Of a stretch of DNA of 64,000 bases, positions 8,126 through 15,200 are shown piece by piece (position 1 is the stretch's first letter; each line of letters begins with the position of its first letter). This DNA comes from Hyphomicrobiales bacterium. GTDB taxonomy: Bacteria > Pseudomonadota > Alphaproteobacteria > Rhodospirillales > JACKKN01. The stretch covers positions 124,001 through 188,000 of the forward strand of contig JACKKN010000008.1 in the NCBI GenBank assembly GCA_024236415.1. The letters are read 5' to 3'. A model generated the notes under the pieces. It made no database searches. It saw only the letters and a list, made by a program, of their open reading frames with translations, and was not told the origin of the DNA. The translations under genes were made by a program, and so were the position numbers.

Positions 8126-8953
8126 ATGGACCACGACCGCCGCGTCGCCGGCCACTACCACGGCGAGGCCATCGCCGACACCCTGCTGGCGGCCCTGGCC
8201 GCCCAGGGGGTGGACCTGGACCGCCTGACCCCCGAGGACCTGGCCCCGGTGGACCAGTTCCACGGCCGCGGCCTGGCGGCGACCCGCGACATGTGCGGCC
8301 TGCTGGATCCGCGGCCCGGCGAGGCGGTGCTGGACATCGGCTGCGGCATCGGCGGGCCGGCGCGCTGGGTGGCGCGGACCCACGGCTGCCGGGTGACGGC
8401 GGTGGACCTGACCCCGGCCTACTGCGACGCCGCCCGGGCCCTGAACCGGGCCACGGGGCTGGACGACGCGGTCGCGGTCCACTGCGCCAGCGCCACGGAC
8501 CTGCCCTTCGCCGACGGCGCCTTCGACGCCGCCTATTCCCAGTTCGTGGTCATGAACGTGGCCGACAAGGCGGCCTTCCACCGCGAGGCGTTCCGCGTGC
8601 TGAAGCCGGGCGGGCGGCTGGTGGTGTCGGTGGTGGCGCGCGGCCCGGCCGGCGAGCCCGACTACCCGGTGCCCTGGGCCGAGGGGCCCGAGACCAGCTT
8701 CCTGTCCACCCCCGACGAGGCGCGCGCCCAGGCCGCCGCCGCCGGGTTCCAGGTGCTGGCCTGCCACGACATGACCGGGGTCTACGCCGCCGCCTACGCC
8801 GAGATGCGGGACCTGGTGAAGCGCCACGGTCCGCCGGCCCTGGGGGTGCACCTGTTCATGGGCCCGCGCATGAAGGCGATGCAGCGCAACCTGGCCGGCG
8901 CCGTGGCCGCGGGCCGCGCGGCGCCGCTGGAGCTGCTGTGCCGCCGGCCCTGA
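8126..8953 (+). CDS. Class I SAM-dependent methyltransferase
   Basis: A 275-residue Rossmann-fold methyltransferase. Motif I is VLDIGCGIGGPARWVA near residue 70, followed by the acidic VTAVDLTPAYC strand, the D-L-P-F-A-D motif and FRVLKPGGRLVVS. The overall pattern resembles UbiE/sarcosine-type small-molecule methyltransferases. The ATG lies 10 bases after the dehydrogenase stop, so it probably belongs to the same operon. The acceptor is unknown. Confidence 0.88.
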   Translation: MDHDRRVAGHYHGEAIADTLLAALAAQGVDLDRLTPEDLAPVDQFHGRGLAATRDMCGLLDPRPGEAVLDIGCGIGGPARWVARTHGCRVTAVDLTPAYCDAARALNRATGLDDAVAVHCASATDLPFADGAFDAAYSQFVVMNVADKAAFHREAFRVLKPGGRLVVSVVARGPAGEPDYPVPWAEGPETSFLSTPDEARAQAAAAGFQVLACHDMTGVYAAAYAEMRDLVKRHGPPALGVHLFMGPRMKAMQRNLAGAVAAGRAAPLELLCRRP

Positions 8954-8976
8954 CGGGAACGCTCATTCGCCCCCGT

Positions 8977-9774
8977 TCATTCGCCCGTGAAGTCGGCCCG
9001 CCGCTTCTCGACGAAGGCGGTGACCCCCTCGCGGAAGTCGCGCCGCACGGCGCAGGACGCGAAGGTCTCGGCCTCCATCTGCAGCTGGCTCTCGAACTCG
9101 TTCTCCAGGCTGCGGTACATCAGCCGCTTGCCCTGGCCGTAGGCGAAGGTGGGGCCCTTGGCCAGGCGGCCGGCCAGCTTGGCACAGGCGTCGTCCAGCT
9201 CGGCCCCGGGCACGACGAAGTTGACCAGCCCCATGTCGGCCATCTGCTGCGCCGTATAGCGGTCGCCCAGCAGCATCATCTCCATGGCCCGCTTGACCCC
9301 CACGGCACGCGGCAGGTGGAAGCTGGACGAGCCGTCGGGCGTGGTGCCGATGTGACAGTAGGCCAGGGTGAAGAAGGCCTCCTCCTCGGCCATGATCAGG
9401 TCGCAGGCGGCGGCCATGGACACGCCGGCCCCGGCCACGGCGCCGCGCACCTTTGCGACGATGGGCTTGGGCATGCGCCGCATGGCGAACATGATGTTGT
9501 GCAGGTTGTGGATGCGGTGGATGAAGTAGGATGCCAGGTCGTCGGCCTCCTCGCCGCTGAACAGCCCGTGCATGCCCTTGACGTCGCCGCCCGACATGAA
9601 GTGCTCGCCGGCGCCGGTCAGCACCACGCAGCGGACCGAGTCGTCGCGCTCGATGCGGTGCAGGGCCTTGTCCATCAGCGTGCGCATCTCCAGGGAGAGG
9701 GCGTTGCGCGTATCCGGTCGGTTCATGGTCAGGGTCGCGACCCCGCCCTCGACGCTCACTTCCAGTTCGGCCAC
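8977..9774 (-). CDS. Enoyl-CoA hydratase/isomerase family protein
   Basis: A 265-residue crotonase-fold enzyme. It has MNRPDTRNALSLEM near the N-terminus, the first oxyanion-hole segment GEHFMSGGDVKGM (about 55-70), and the second AKVRGAVAGAGVSMAAACDL (about 105-125). GTTPDGSSSFHLPR follows, where hydratases usually carry a catalytic glutamate; that position is not obvious, so isomerase or another crotonase activity is possible. GTG is the start, preceded by a strong GAGGAGGAGG site. It converges on the methyltransferase gene. Confidence 0.9.
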   Translation of the reverse strand: MAELEVSVEGGVATLTMNRPDTRNALSLEMRTLMDKALHRIERDDSVRCVVLTGAGEHFMSGGDVKGMHGLFSGEEADDLASYFIHRIHNLHNIMFAMRRMPKPIVAKVRGAVAGAGVSMAAACDLIMAEEEAFFTLAYCHIGTTPDGSSSFHLPRAVGVKRAMEMMLLGDRYTAQQMADMGLVNFVVPGAELDDACAKLAGRLAKGPTFAYGQGKRLMYRSLENEFESQLQMEAETFASCAVRRDFREGVTAFVEKRRADFTGE

Positions 9775-9804
9775 GGGCTTCCTCCTCCTCGGCGGTTATT
9801 TGAT

Positions 9805-9825
9805 TAGCATGCGAACGATATGCTA
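9805..9825. promoter_or_regulatory. Inverted repeat upstream of the enoyl-CoA hydratase gene
   Basis: TAGCAT and ATGCTA form a perfect 6-base inverted repeat separated by 9 bases, ending about 30 bases before the hydratase start codon on the minus strand. It could be a regulator site. No regulator is assigned. Confidence 0.3.
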
Positions 9826-9911
9826 GCCGCAAACGGGGCGGTTGTCACCGGTCGACGGAAACGCCGGACAAGGTGTTGGTGGGATTTACCGTCCCGTCGG
9901 CCCCGTGCGCG

Positions 9912-9989
9912 CTACTCCCACTCGATGGTCCCGGGCGGCTTCGACGTGATGTCGCAGGCCACCCGGTTGATGCCGCGCACTTCGTCGAT
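9912..9989 (-). repeat. Duplicated 3' end of guaA (left border of mini-island)
   Basis: These bases repeat the last 25 codons of guaA. Positions 9915-9989 match 11872-11946 at 67 of 75 bases, starting with 25 identical bases, and both encode the ending TSKPPGTIEWE followed by a stop (TAG here, TGA in the intact gene). Upstream of this tail the sequence is not guaA. Together with the intact copy it frames a 1,957-base segment, as expected when an element integrates into the 3' end of guaA and restores the gene. Confidence 0.85.
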
Positions 9990-10001
9990 TTCGATGATCC
10001 A

Positions 10002-10022
10002 GGTGATCAACCAGGTATCACC
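10002..10022. repeat. Inverted repeat just inside the left island border
   Basis: GGTGAT and ATCACC are perfect inverted arms separated by 9 bases, 13 bases inside the duplicated guaA tail. This could be an arm-type recombinase site or a remnant hairpin. Its role is unknown. Confidence 0.35.
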
Positions 10023-10062
10023 GCTTGCCTGGCAGCGGCGCGGGCTCTTGTCAGCATTGAAC

Positions 10063-10094
10063 GTATTGACAATGTCAATACAAATGAGTATATC
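10063..10094 (+). promoter_or_regulatory. Promoter-operator of the toxin-antitoxin pair
   Basis: A perfect 19-base palindrome, GTATTGACAATGTCAATAC, covers 10063-10081. It contains a consensus -35 TTGACA (10066-10071) spaced 17 bases from a -10-like TATATC (10089-10094). Transcription would start near 10101. The palindrome over the -35 box is what a ribbon-helix-helix antitoxin would need to repress its own operon. Confidence 0.65.
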
Positions 10095-10146
10095 CTCGGC
10101 CATGCCAGCACGCCGCTCTACACCCCTTGAAAGTCCGGAAATCCCG

Positions 10147-10443
10147 ATGGATACCATCGCGGAACGCGCTGTGGCGGCCGATACGAAGGGCAGCATCAAC
10201 CTCCGAATCGAGGCCGGTATCCGACAGATCATCGACGAAGCCGCGGCGATCTTGGGTAAGACCCGCACGGAGTTCATGGTCGAGAGCGCCCGGCGTCAGG
10301 CGATTGACGTGCTGCTGGATCAACGTCTCTTCGTGCTAGATCCCGAACGCTATGACGCCTTCGTGCAGGCGCTCGACAATCCTCCTGCACCGGGGCCCAA
10401 GCTGCGTTCGCTGCTGCGCCGAGTTCCGGCATGGCAGAAATAG
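10147..10443 (+). CDS. DUF1778 (TacA-like) antitoxin
   Basis: A 98-residue protein. The N-terminal ribbon-helix-helix region (INLRIEAGIRQIIDEAAAILGKTRTEFMVESARRQA, about residues 17-52) would bind DNA. The C-terminal tail after DQRLFVLDPERYDAFVQALDNPP is the part that neutralises the partner acetyltransferase in known TacA proteins. In-frame ATGs at 10084 and 10102 are less likely starts: the first overlaps the -10 box and the second lies at the predicted transcript end. The gene overlaps the toxin gene by 13 bases, the usual coupling in this family. Confidence 0.88.
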   Translation: MDTIAERAVAADTKGSINLRIEAGIRQIIDEAAAILGKTRTEFMVESARRQAIDVLLDQRLFVLDPERYDAFVQALDNPPAPGPKLRSLLRRVPAWQK

Positions 10444-10961
10444 GGGACGGACCGGAACGTTCCGGACCTTCCCTTTCGGCCCCGGTTCCGCTGACCGCCG
10501 AGCATGACCTGACCGCCTTCGATTGCGGCGAACCGGTGTTGGACGACTGGTTGCGGCAGCGGGCCCTGAAAAACGAAAGCCGCTTCTCGCGCACCTTTGT
10601 GGTGTGCGAAGGCAATCGGGTGGTCGCCTATTTCTGCATTTCAGCCGGCGCGGTGAAACGCGCCGACGCGCCGGGTCGGATTCGCCGCAACGCACCCGAT
10701 ACGATCCCGGTATCGGTGATCGGACGGCTCGCGGTGAGCCGCGACCATGCCGGACTGGGGCTTGGCGCCGATATCCTCGCCGACGCCCTGCGCCGGATCG
10801 CCGTCGCGTCCCAAAGCATCGGCATCGGCGCGGTCATGGTCCATGCCAAGAACGACGCGGCGAAGCGCTTTTACCTGAAATACGCCGAGTTCATCGAGTT
10901 TCCGGCCGACAGCCGGATCCTGTTTCTGCCGATCGAAACGGTGGTTGCGGCGTTTGGCTGA
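10431..10961 (+). CDS. GNAT-family toxin (TacT-like acetyltransferase)
   Basis: A 176-residue Gcn5-related acetyltransferase. The N-terminal half holds FDCGEPVLDDWLRQRA, a hallmark of TacT-type toxins. The acetyl-CoA loop is HAGLGLG at 106-112, preceded by the IGRLAVSRD strand, and Y148 in RFYLKY matches the catalytic tyrosine position. Known relatives acetylate the amino group of charged aminoacyl-tRNAs and stop translation. It follows its DUF1778 antitoxin with an overlap, inside a segment bounded by guaA tails. No inactivating change is apparent. Confidence 0.88.
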   Translation: MAEIGDGPERSGPSLSAPVPLTAEHDLTAFDCGEPVLDDWLRQRALKNESRFSRTFVVCEGNRVVAYFCISAGAVKRADAPGRIRRNAPDTIPVSVIGRLAVSRDHAGLGLGADILADALRRIAVASQSIGIGAVMVHAKNDAAKRFYLKYAEFIEFPADSRILFLPIETVVAAFG

Positions 10962-11056
10962 TTTCGATCGTATTGGCGATACGTCATATTCAACACTTGG
11001 CAATTCGATACCCGTTTAACAGTTCGCGGTGGTGCAGCGACGAAATTCGCGTTGCC

Positions 11057-11698
11057 TCAAACATGTCCGAATAGTCTGACGAGCAGGTCTCGTTGCTTCT
11101 TCGTAAGATAGCGGCCTTGTGACATGGCCGGCATCCGTCGTCGCTTTACGGCGGCACGGCCCAAGGTTGAAATTAAGATGTTCTTCCCGAAATCGAAGAG
11201 ATTGATGAAATCGGACTTGCGATGTGGGGGAATGCCATGGGCTTCCACCATTGGCCAGACGTCTGTGCCTTGCAAAGGGAGCCGATTGCGCCAACATGAA
11301 TCGATCACCCCAATCAGCGAATCGCCAACCGATTTTTGGTCTTTCGCTGCTGCCAAAACGGCAAGGGAATCTATGAGGCTTTGGTGCAGGAGAGCATTGT
11401 CTTCAATTGAGACTGGCGGCATCCAAGGAGGGACAGAAAACCGATTAACGTCCAAAAAAAGCTCGCGTCCAGGCGTCACAATTCGCAATGTGCCTTCTTT
11501 GGCATAAGGCATTTTGACCAAGAATTTGTCGAAAGGGCATGTGTCCCACTGGTCTGCCACAACCAGACCTGAATGCCCGACGTCGATTCCGTTCAGAAAC
11601 AAGATCGATGTTCCAACTGGTGGCCAAAGATTGAGCCTTGCCAAACAATAGGGACACGCATTCTGCGGTTCGGAATGAGGAATAGAGACGTTGGTCAA
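11057..11698 (-). CDS. Hypothetical protein with N-terminal CPYC motif
   Basis: A 213-residue protein that I do not recognise. An N-terminal CPYC (C15, C18) could bind a metal or act in redox, and the C-terminus is basic (VKRRRMPAMSQGRYLTKKQRD). No signal peptide or membrane helix is evident. Its GC content and codon choice are clearly lower than those of neighbouring genes, which fits recent transfer with the guaA-bounded segment. It faces the toxin gene. It may be a cargo gene of the element, and confidence that it is expressed is moderate. Confidence 0.6.
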   Translation of the reverse strand: MTNVSIPHSEPQNACPYCLARLNLWPPVGTSILFLNGIDVGHSGLVVADQWDTCPFDKFLVKMPYAKEGTLRIVTPGRELFLDVNRFSVPPWMPPVSIEDNALLHQSLIDSLAVLAAAKDQKSVGDSLIGVIDSCWRNRLPLQGTDVWPMVEAHGIPPHRKSDFINLFDFGKNILISTLGRAAVKRRRMPAMSQGRYLTKKQRDLLVRLFGHV

Positions 11699-11868
11699 CT
11701 GGATTGCTCTGCCGCACGTTCGTCTGCAATTCTAGATGATTCGTGCAAAGCGAAACACCACTGTGCACGGTGCTACGCTGTTACAGCCGTTCCGATTGAA
11801 GAACCGGAGACGACCAGTCAGTCAGATACTCGAAATGCCAAAAAAAAATGTTCGTCAGCCGCGCGGAC

Positions 11869-13419
11869 TCACTCCCACTCGATGGTCCCGGGCGGTTTTG
11901 ACGTGATGTCGTAGACGACGCGGTTGATGCCGCGCACCTCGTTGATGATGCGGTTCGAGACCCGGCCCAGGAACTCGTGGTCGAAGGGGTAGTAGTCGGC
12001 GGTCATGCCGTCGGTGGAGGTGACGGCGCGCAGGGCACAGACGAAATCGTAGGTGCGGGCGTCGCCCATGACCCCCACCGTCTGCACCGGCAGCAGCACC
12101 GCGAAGGCCTGCCAGATGGCGTCGTACAGGCCGGCGGCGCGGATCTCTTCCAGGTAGATGGCGTCGGCCCGGCGCAGGATTTCCAGCTTCTCGCGGGTGA
12201 TGCCGCCCGGCAGGCGGATCGCCAGGCCGGGGCCGGGGAAGGGGTGGCGGCCGACGAAGGTGTTGGGCAGGCCCAGCTCGCGCCCCAGGGCGCGCACCTC
12301 GTCCTTGAACAGCTCGCGCAGGGGTTCGACCAGGGCCATGTTCATGCGCTCGGGCAGGCCGCCCACGTTGTGGTGGGACTTGATGGTCACGCTGGGCCCG
12401 CCGATGAACGAGACGCTCTCGATCACGTCGGGGTAGAGCGTGCCCTGGGCCAGGAAGTCGGCGCCGCCCACCTTTTTCGCCTCCTCCTCGAACACGTCGA
12501 TGAAGGTGGCGCCGATGATCTTGCGCTTGCGCTCGGGGTCGTCCACGCCGTCCAGCTTGCCCAGGAACAGGTCGCCGGCGTCGCGGTGCACCAGGGGGAT
12601 GTTGTAGTGGTCGCGGAACAGGGTCACCACCTCCTCGGCCTCGCCCATGCGCATCAGGCCCGTGTCCACGAACACGCAGGTCAACTGGTCGCCGATGGCC
12701 TCGTGCAGCAGCACCGCCACCACCGAGGAGTCGACCCCGCCCGACAGACCGCAGATGACCCGCCCGTCGCCCACCTGGCCGCGCACCTTGGCGATCTCGG
12801 TCTCGCGGAAGGCGGCCATGGTCCAGTCGCCGCCGCAGCCGCAGACCCGGTGCGTGAAGTTGCGCAGCAGCCGGGCGCCGTGCGGGGTGTGTACCACCTC
12901 GGGGTGGAACATCAGGCCGTAGTAGTGGCGCGCGTCGTCGGCGATGACGGCGAAGGGCGCGCCCTCGGACTGGCCGACCCGGCGGAAGCCGTCGGGCAGG
13001 CCGATCACCCGGTCGCCGTGGCTCATCCACACCTGTTCGCGCCCGCCCGCCTCCCAGACGCCGTGGAACAGGTCGCAGTCCTCCAGCACGTCGACGTAGG
13101 CGCGGCCGAATTCCCGGTGGTCCGAGCTTTCCACCTGGCCGCCCAACTGCTCGACCAGGGTCATCTGGCCATAGCAGATGCCCAGCACCGGGATCTCCAT
13201 GTCGAACAGGGCGTCGGGCGCCCGCGGCGTGCCCATGTCCACCACCGAGGCCGGCCCGCCCGACAGGATCACCCCCTTGGGGTCGTAGGCGCGCAGGGTT
13301 TCCGCGGTGACCTGGTTGAAGGGGTGGATCTCGGAATACACCCCGCTCTCGCGCACGCGCCGGGCGATGAGCTGGGTCACCTGGGAGCCGAAATCGATGA
13401 TCAGGATGCGGTCGGTCAT
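11869..13419 (-). CDS. guaA: GMP synthase (glutamine-hydrolysing)
   Basis: A 516-residue bifunctional enzyme that converts XMP to GMP using glutamine and ATP. The N-terminal class I glutamine amidotransferase has its nucleophile C82 in LGICYGQ and the MFHPEV histidine-glutamate pair. The ATP pyrophosphatase domain begins at ICGLSGGVDSSV, and the C-terminal dimerisation domain ends in TSKPPGTIEWE. The ATG at 13419 is preferred to an ATG 18 bases upstream because it gives the normal MTDRILIIDFGSQ start. The 3' end was evidently used as an integration site, but the gene is intact. Confidence 0.98.
   Translation of the reverse strand: MTDRILIIDFGSQVTQLIARRVRESGVYSEIHPFNQVTAETLRAYDPKGVILSGGPASVVDMGTPRAPDALFDMEIPVLGICYGQMTLVEQLGGQVESSDHREFGRAYVDVLEDCDLFHGVWEAGGREQVWMSHGDRVIGLPDGFRRVGQSEGAPFAVIADDARHYYGLMFHPEVVHTPHGARLLRNFTHRVCGCGGDWTMAAFRETEIAKVRGQVGDGRVICGLSGGVDSSVVAVLLHEAIGDQLTCVFVDTGLMRMGEAEEVVTLFRDHYNIPLVHRDAGDLFLGKLDGVDDPERKRKIIGATFIDVFEEEAKKVGGADFLAQGTLYPDVIESVSFIGGPSVTIKSHHNVGGLPERMNMALVEPLRELFKDEVRALGRELGLPNTFVGRHPFPGPGLAIRLPGGITREKLEILRRADAIYLEEIRAAGLYDAIWQAFAVLLPVQTVGVMGDARTYDFVCALRAVTSTDGMTADYYPFDHEFLGRVSNRIINEVRGINRVVYDITSKPPGTIEWE
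11872..11946 (-). repeat. Intact guaA 3' end (right border of mini-island)
   Basis: This is the counterpart of the duplicated tail at 9915-9989 (67 of 75 bases identical). If an element inserted here, this copy is part of the functional guaA and the left copy is the displaced end. The segment between the copies is 1,957 bases per repeat period and contains no recognisable integrase. Confidence 0.8.
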
Positions 13420-13516
13420 GGGCGGCGGGACCTTCACCGGACGGGGTGGGAATCGGCGGTGCCGGACTCATAGCCCATAGGTCGGCGCTCCGCCAGTGCG
13501 AAGCGCGCCGGCGCCC

Positions 13517-14005
13517 TCAGTCCGCGCCCAGGTCCTTGACCATGACCGTCTCGGGGATGGGGTGGCCTTCCAGGTCGAAGGTGCCGCGGCCCACCGCCGA
13601 CCAGCCGCGGGAGCGGTAGAATTCAAGGGCGCGGTCGTTGCCGTCGAACACCTCCAGCCGCGCCTGGCCGTGGCCGGCGCGTCGGATCGCGGTCTCGGCC
13701 AGGTCCAGCAGGCGGCGGCCGACCCCGGTCCCCTGGGCCGCGGGAGCCACCCACAGGTTGGCGATGCGAGCGTCCAGCACCTGCACGAATCCGACCACGG
13801 CGGCGCCCGATTCGGCCACCCACATGTGCGGCCAGCCGGTGGCGGCGAGGCGGCGCAGGCGGTCCGCCGCCCGGCAGGCGGCCAGGGCCGCCGGCGGCAG
13901 GACGCCGGCATAGGCGACGGGGAAGGTGCGGTCCAGCACCGCGGCGATGGCCGCCACGTCCGATTCCCGGGCCGGCCGCAGGGTGGGCGCCGGCGTCGCC
14001 GTCAC
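13517..14005 (-). CDS. GNAT family N-acetyltransferase
   Basis: A 162-residue single-domain acetyltransferase with the acetyl-CoA loop VAPAAQGTGVGRRLL near residue 90 and the late EFYRSRGW motif. The substrate is unknown. The start is GTG at 14005, which overlaps a TGA. The sequence just upstream repeats the tail of the VOC gene at 15178, suggesting that these two genes were once directly adjacent and translationally coupled. Confidence 0.88.
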   Translation of the reverse strand: MTATPAPTLRPARESDVAAIAAVLDRTFPVAYAGVLPPAALAACRAADRLRRLAATGWPHMWVAESGAAVVGFVQVLDARIANLWVAPAAQGTGVGRRLLDLAETAIRRAGHGQARLEVFDGNDRALEFYRSRGWSAVGRGTFDLEGHPIPETVMVKDLGAD

Positions 14006-14024
14006 CCCCGCGCTTCCGGCGCCG
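13990..14024. repeat. 35-bp direct repeat, copy A
   Basis: It matches 15166-15200 at 33 of 35 bases. It includes the GNAT start codon and, on the minus strand, codons reading APEARG-stop. The equivalent codons in copy B are the authentic C-terminus APETRG-stop of the VOC protein. The two copies bound the PEP-CTERM gene and its promoter. Confidence 0.7.
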
Positions 14025-14047
14025 TGGCCGAAGGCAAATTCCGGCCC

Positions 14048-14719
14048 CTACCTGGCACCCTTCCGGGCGCGGCGCCGATAGAGCAGCCCGAGCACGCCGG
14101 TTGCCAGCAACAGGCCCGTCGAGGGCGCGGGTACCGGGTTCCGGAATTCACTGGCGGAAATCGAGGTGATGTCGAACGTGAACTGCGGATTTACTTTCGT
14201 TGTGAAATCCATCACGCCGTACGCGCCCGGCAACCGATTGGCAAGGAGGTTCTGCAACGCGGCCAGGTCTGGCTGCACGAGCGTGTCCGGGATGTTGGTT
14301 TTGCCGGCCTCCCCGAACACGACATAGAAGCCGTCGGGAAGCTGGCCTCCTGTCGTCGCCGGCCCTGTGACATCCGCATCCAATTGGACATATGTCTTGT
14401 CGGTCGGCGCAGGCAAGTAGTCGAGGCGCAGCACGTTGCCCGCAGGAGGGGGGACTGATTCCCAGATGTTCAAGCCCGTGGTGAGGCTTGCAGATATGAT
14501 CGAGAAAAATCTATGGCTGCCCATGTATGGCGGAACGTCACTGTCATACACGACCTGACCACTGACCGAGTCCCCCGAGTTGATCGCACCGCTTGCCGTG
14601 ACGACCGAAGAAGACGTCACCACCCCTTCGTAGTCGACCTGTATCAGCATGGCATGGGCGGCACCCGTCAGGTTCAGCGAGGCGGCCAGCACCAGGGTTT
14701 TCAGGATGCGGGTCAGCAT
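14048..14719 (-). CDS. PEP-CTERM sorting domain-containing protein
   Basis: A 223-residue secreted protein. A Sec signal peptide (cleavage after GAAHA, residue 23) precedes a beta-rich body. The C-terminal 25 residues form a sorting signal of the PEP-CTERM type: VPAPSTGLLLATG, a hydrophobic stretch, then RRRARKGAR. The motif reads PAP instead of PEP. Exosortase cleaves such signals and the protein ends up at or outside the cell surface, often with exopolysaccharide. AAGGAA precedes the chosen ATG. GC content is lower than in flanking genes, and a sigma-54 promoter lies about 110 bases upstream. The function of the body is unknown. Confidence 0.88.
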   Translation of the reverse strand: MLTRILKTLVLAASLNLTGAAHAMLIQVDYEGVVTSSSVVTASGAINSGDSVSGQVVYDSDVPPYMGSHRFFSIISASLTTGLNIWESVPPPAGNVLRLDYLPAPTDKTYVQLDADVTGPATTGGQLPDGFYVVFGEAGKTNIPDTLVQPDLAALQNLLANRLPGAYGVMDFTTKVNPQFTFDITSISASEFRNPVPAPSTGLLLATGVLGLLYRRRARKGAR

Positions 14720-15165
14720 TGTGATTCCTTGTTCGGTTGCCAAATCTCGCTTCGATTTGATGGTTGATGTTCCCTGTCGGAGGCGGTTCGGGCTCAACCG
14801 GCCCGGCGCCACGCATTTCGCGGGTTGAAGCAAAGGTTGTGCCAGGCCGGGATGCTGCGCGTAGATCTTTAAAATATACAACGGGTTGGCAACAGTCGGA
14901 CGGCAGCAGGCAGCCGACGGAAAGCGTGATGACTGTAAATTTTTCTGACAGACTTTCGTGAATTTGACTGTCTTGGCAGCGGTGGTTGCCGCCGTATAGG
15001 GCGGTTTGTTCGACAATGACAAGCGTTTTCAGGGTGTTAATCCGTGTAAGGAATTCCGGCAAGGGTGGTGCGGTGTGGGCCTTGAGCCCGCTGGCGACGT
15101 CGGTGAGTTCGGCCGGCGGCCCCCGGCCCTGAGGCCCGTCATTCCGTTGGGCAGGTCGTTGCCGC
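14720..15165. other. Non-coding region upstream of the PEP-CTERM gene
   Basis: No gene is supported in these about 450 bases, which are AT-richer than average. They contain the sigma-54 promoter (14830-14844). Further upstream, CTGT/ACAG half-sites are spaced through 14932-14973, including GACAG and CTGTC as inverted arms around 14947-14973, a plausible enhancer for a sigma-54 activator. The part beyond about 15050 is GC-rich and resembles flanking chromosome. Confidence 0.6.
14830..14844 (-). promoter_or_regulatory. Sigma-54 (RpoN) -24/-12 promoter of the PEP-CTERM gene
   Basis: On the minus strand the sequence TGGCACAACCTTTGC is an exact match to the TGGCAC-N5-TTGC consensus. It is correctly oriented and predicts a start about 100 bases before the PEP-CTERM ATG. 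Type I exosortase loci commonly encode a sensor kinase and a sigma-54-dependent regulator (PrsK/PrsR), so RpoN control of a PEP-CTERM gene is expected. Confidence 0.75.
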
Positions 15166-15200
15166 CCGGCGCCGCCGTCACCCCCGCGTTTCCGGCGCCG
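15166..15200. repeat. 35-bp direct repeat, copy B
   Basis: It matches copy A at 13990-14024 with two mismatches. This copy covers the true 3' end of the VOC gene plus 12 bases beyond its stop. The period between copies is 1,176 bases. Confidence 0.7.

Noticed and set aside
10084..10146. Earlier antitoxin start codons (10084, 10102)
   Set aside because: The first overlaps the predicted -10 box and the second lies at the predicted transcript start. The family begins near the RHH strand, which fits the ATG at 10147.
9912..10277. A 121-residue minus-strand frame ending like GuaA
   Set aside because: The GuaA-like end is only the duplicated tail; the rest is antisense to the antitoxin gene and its promoter. 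It is treated as a repeat, not a gene.
14948..14964. Other near sigma-54 matches upstream of the PEP-CTERM gene (for example TGGCAG with a 6-base spacer near 14974)
   Set aside because: Spacing or invariant bases do not fit; only the 14830-14844 site matches in full and points at the gene.
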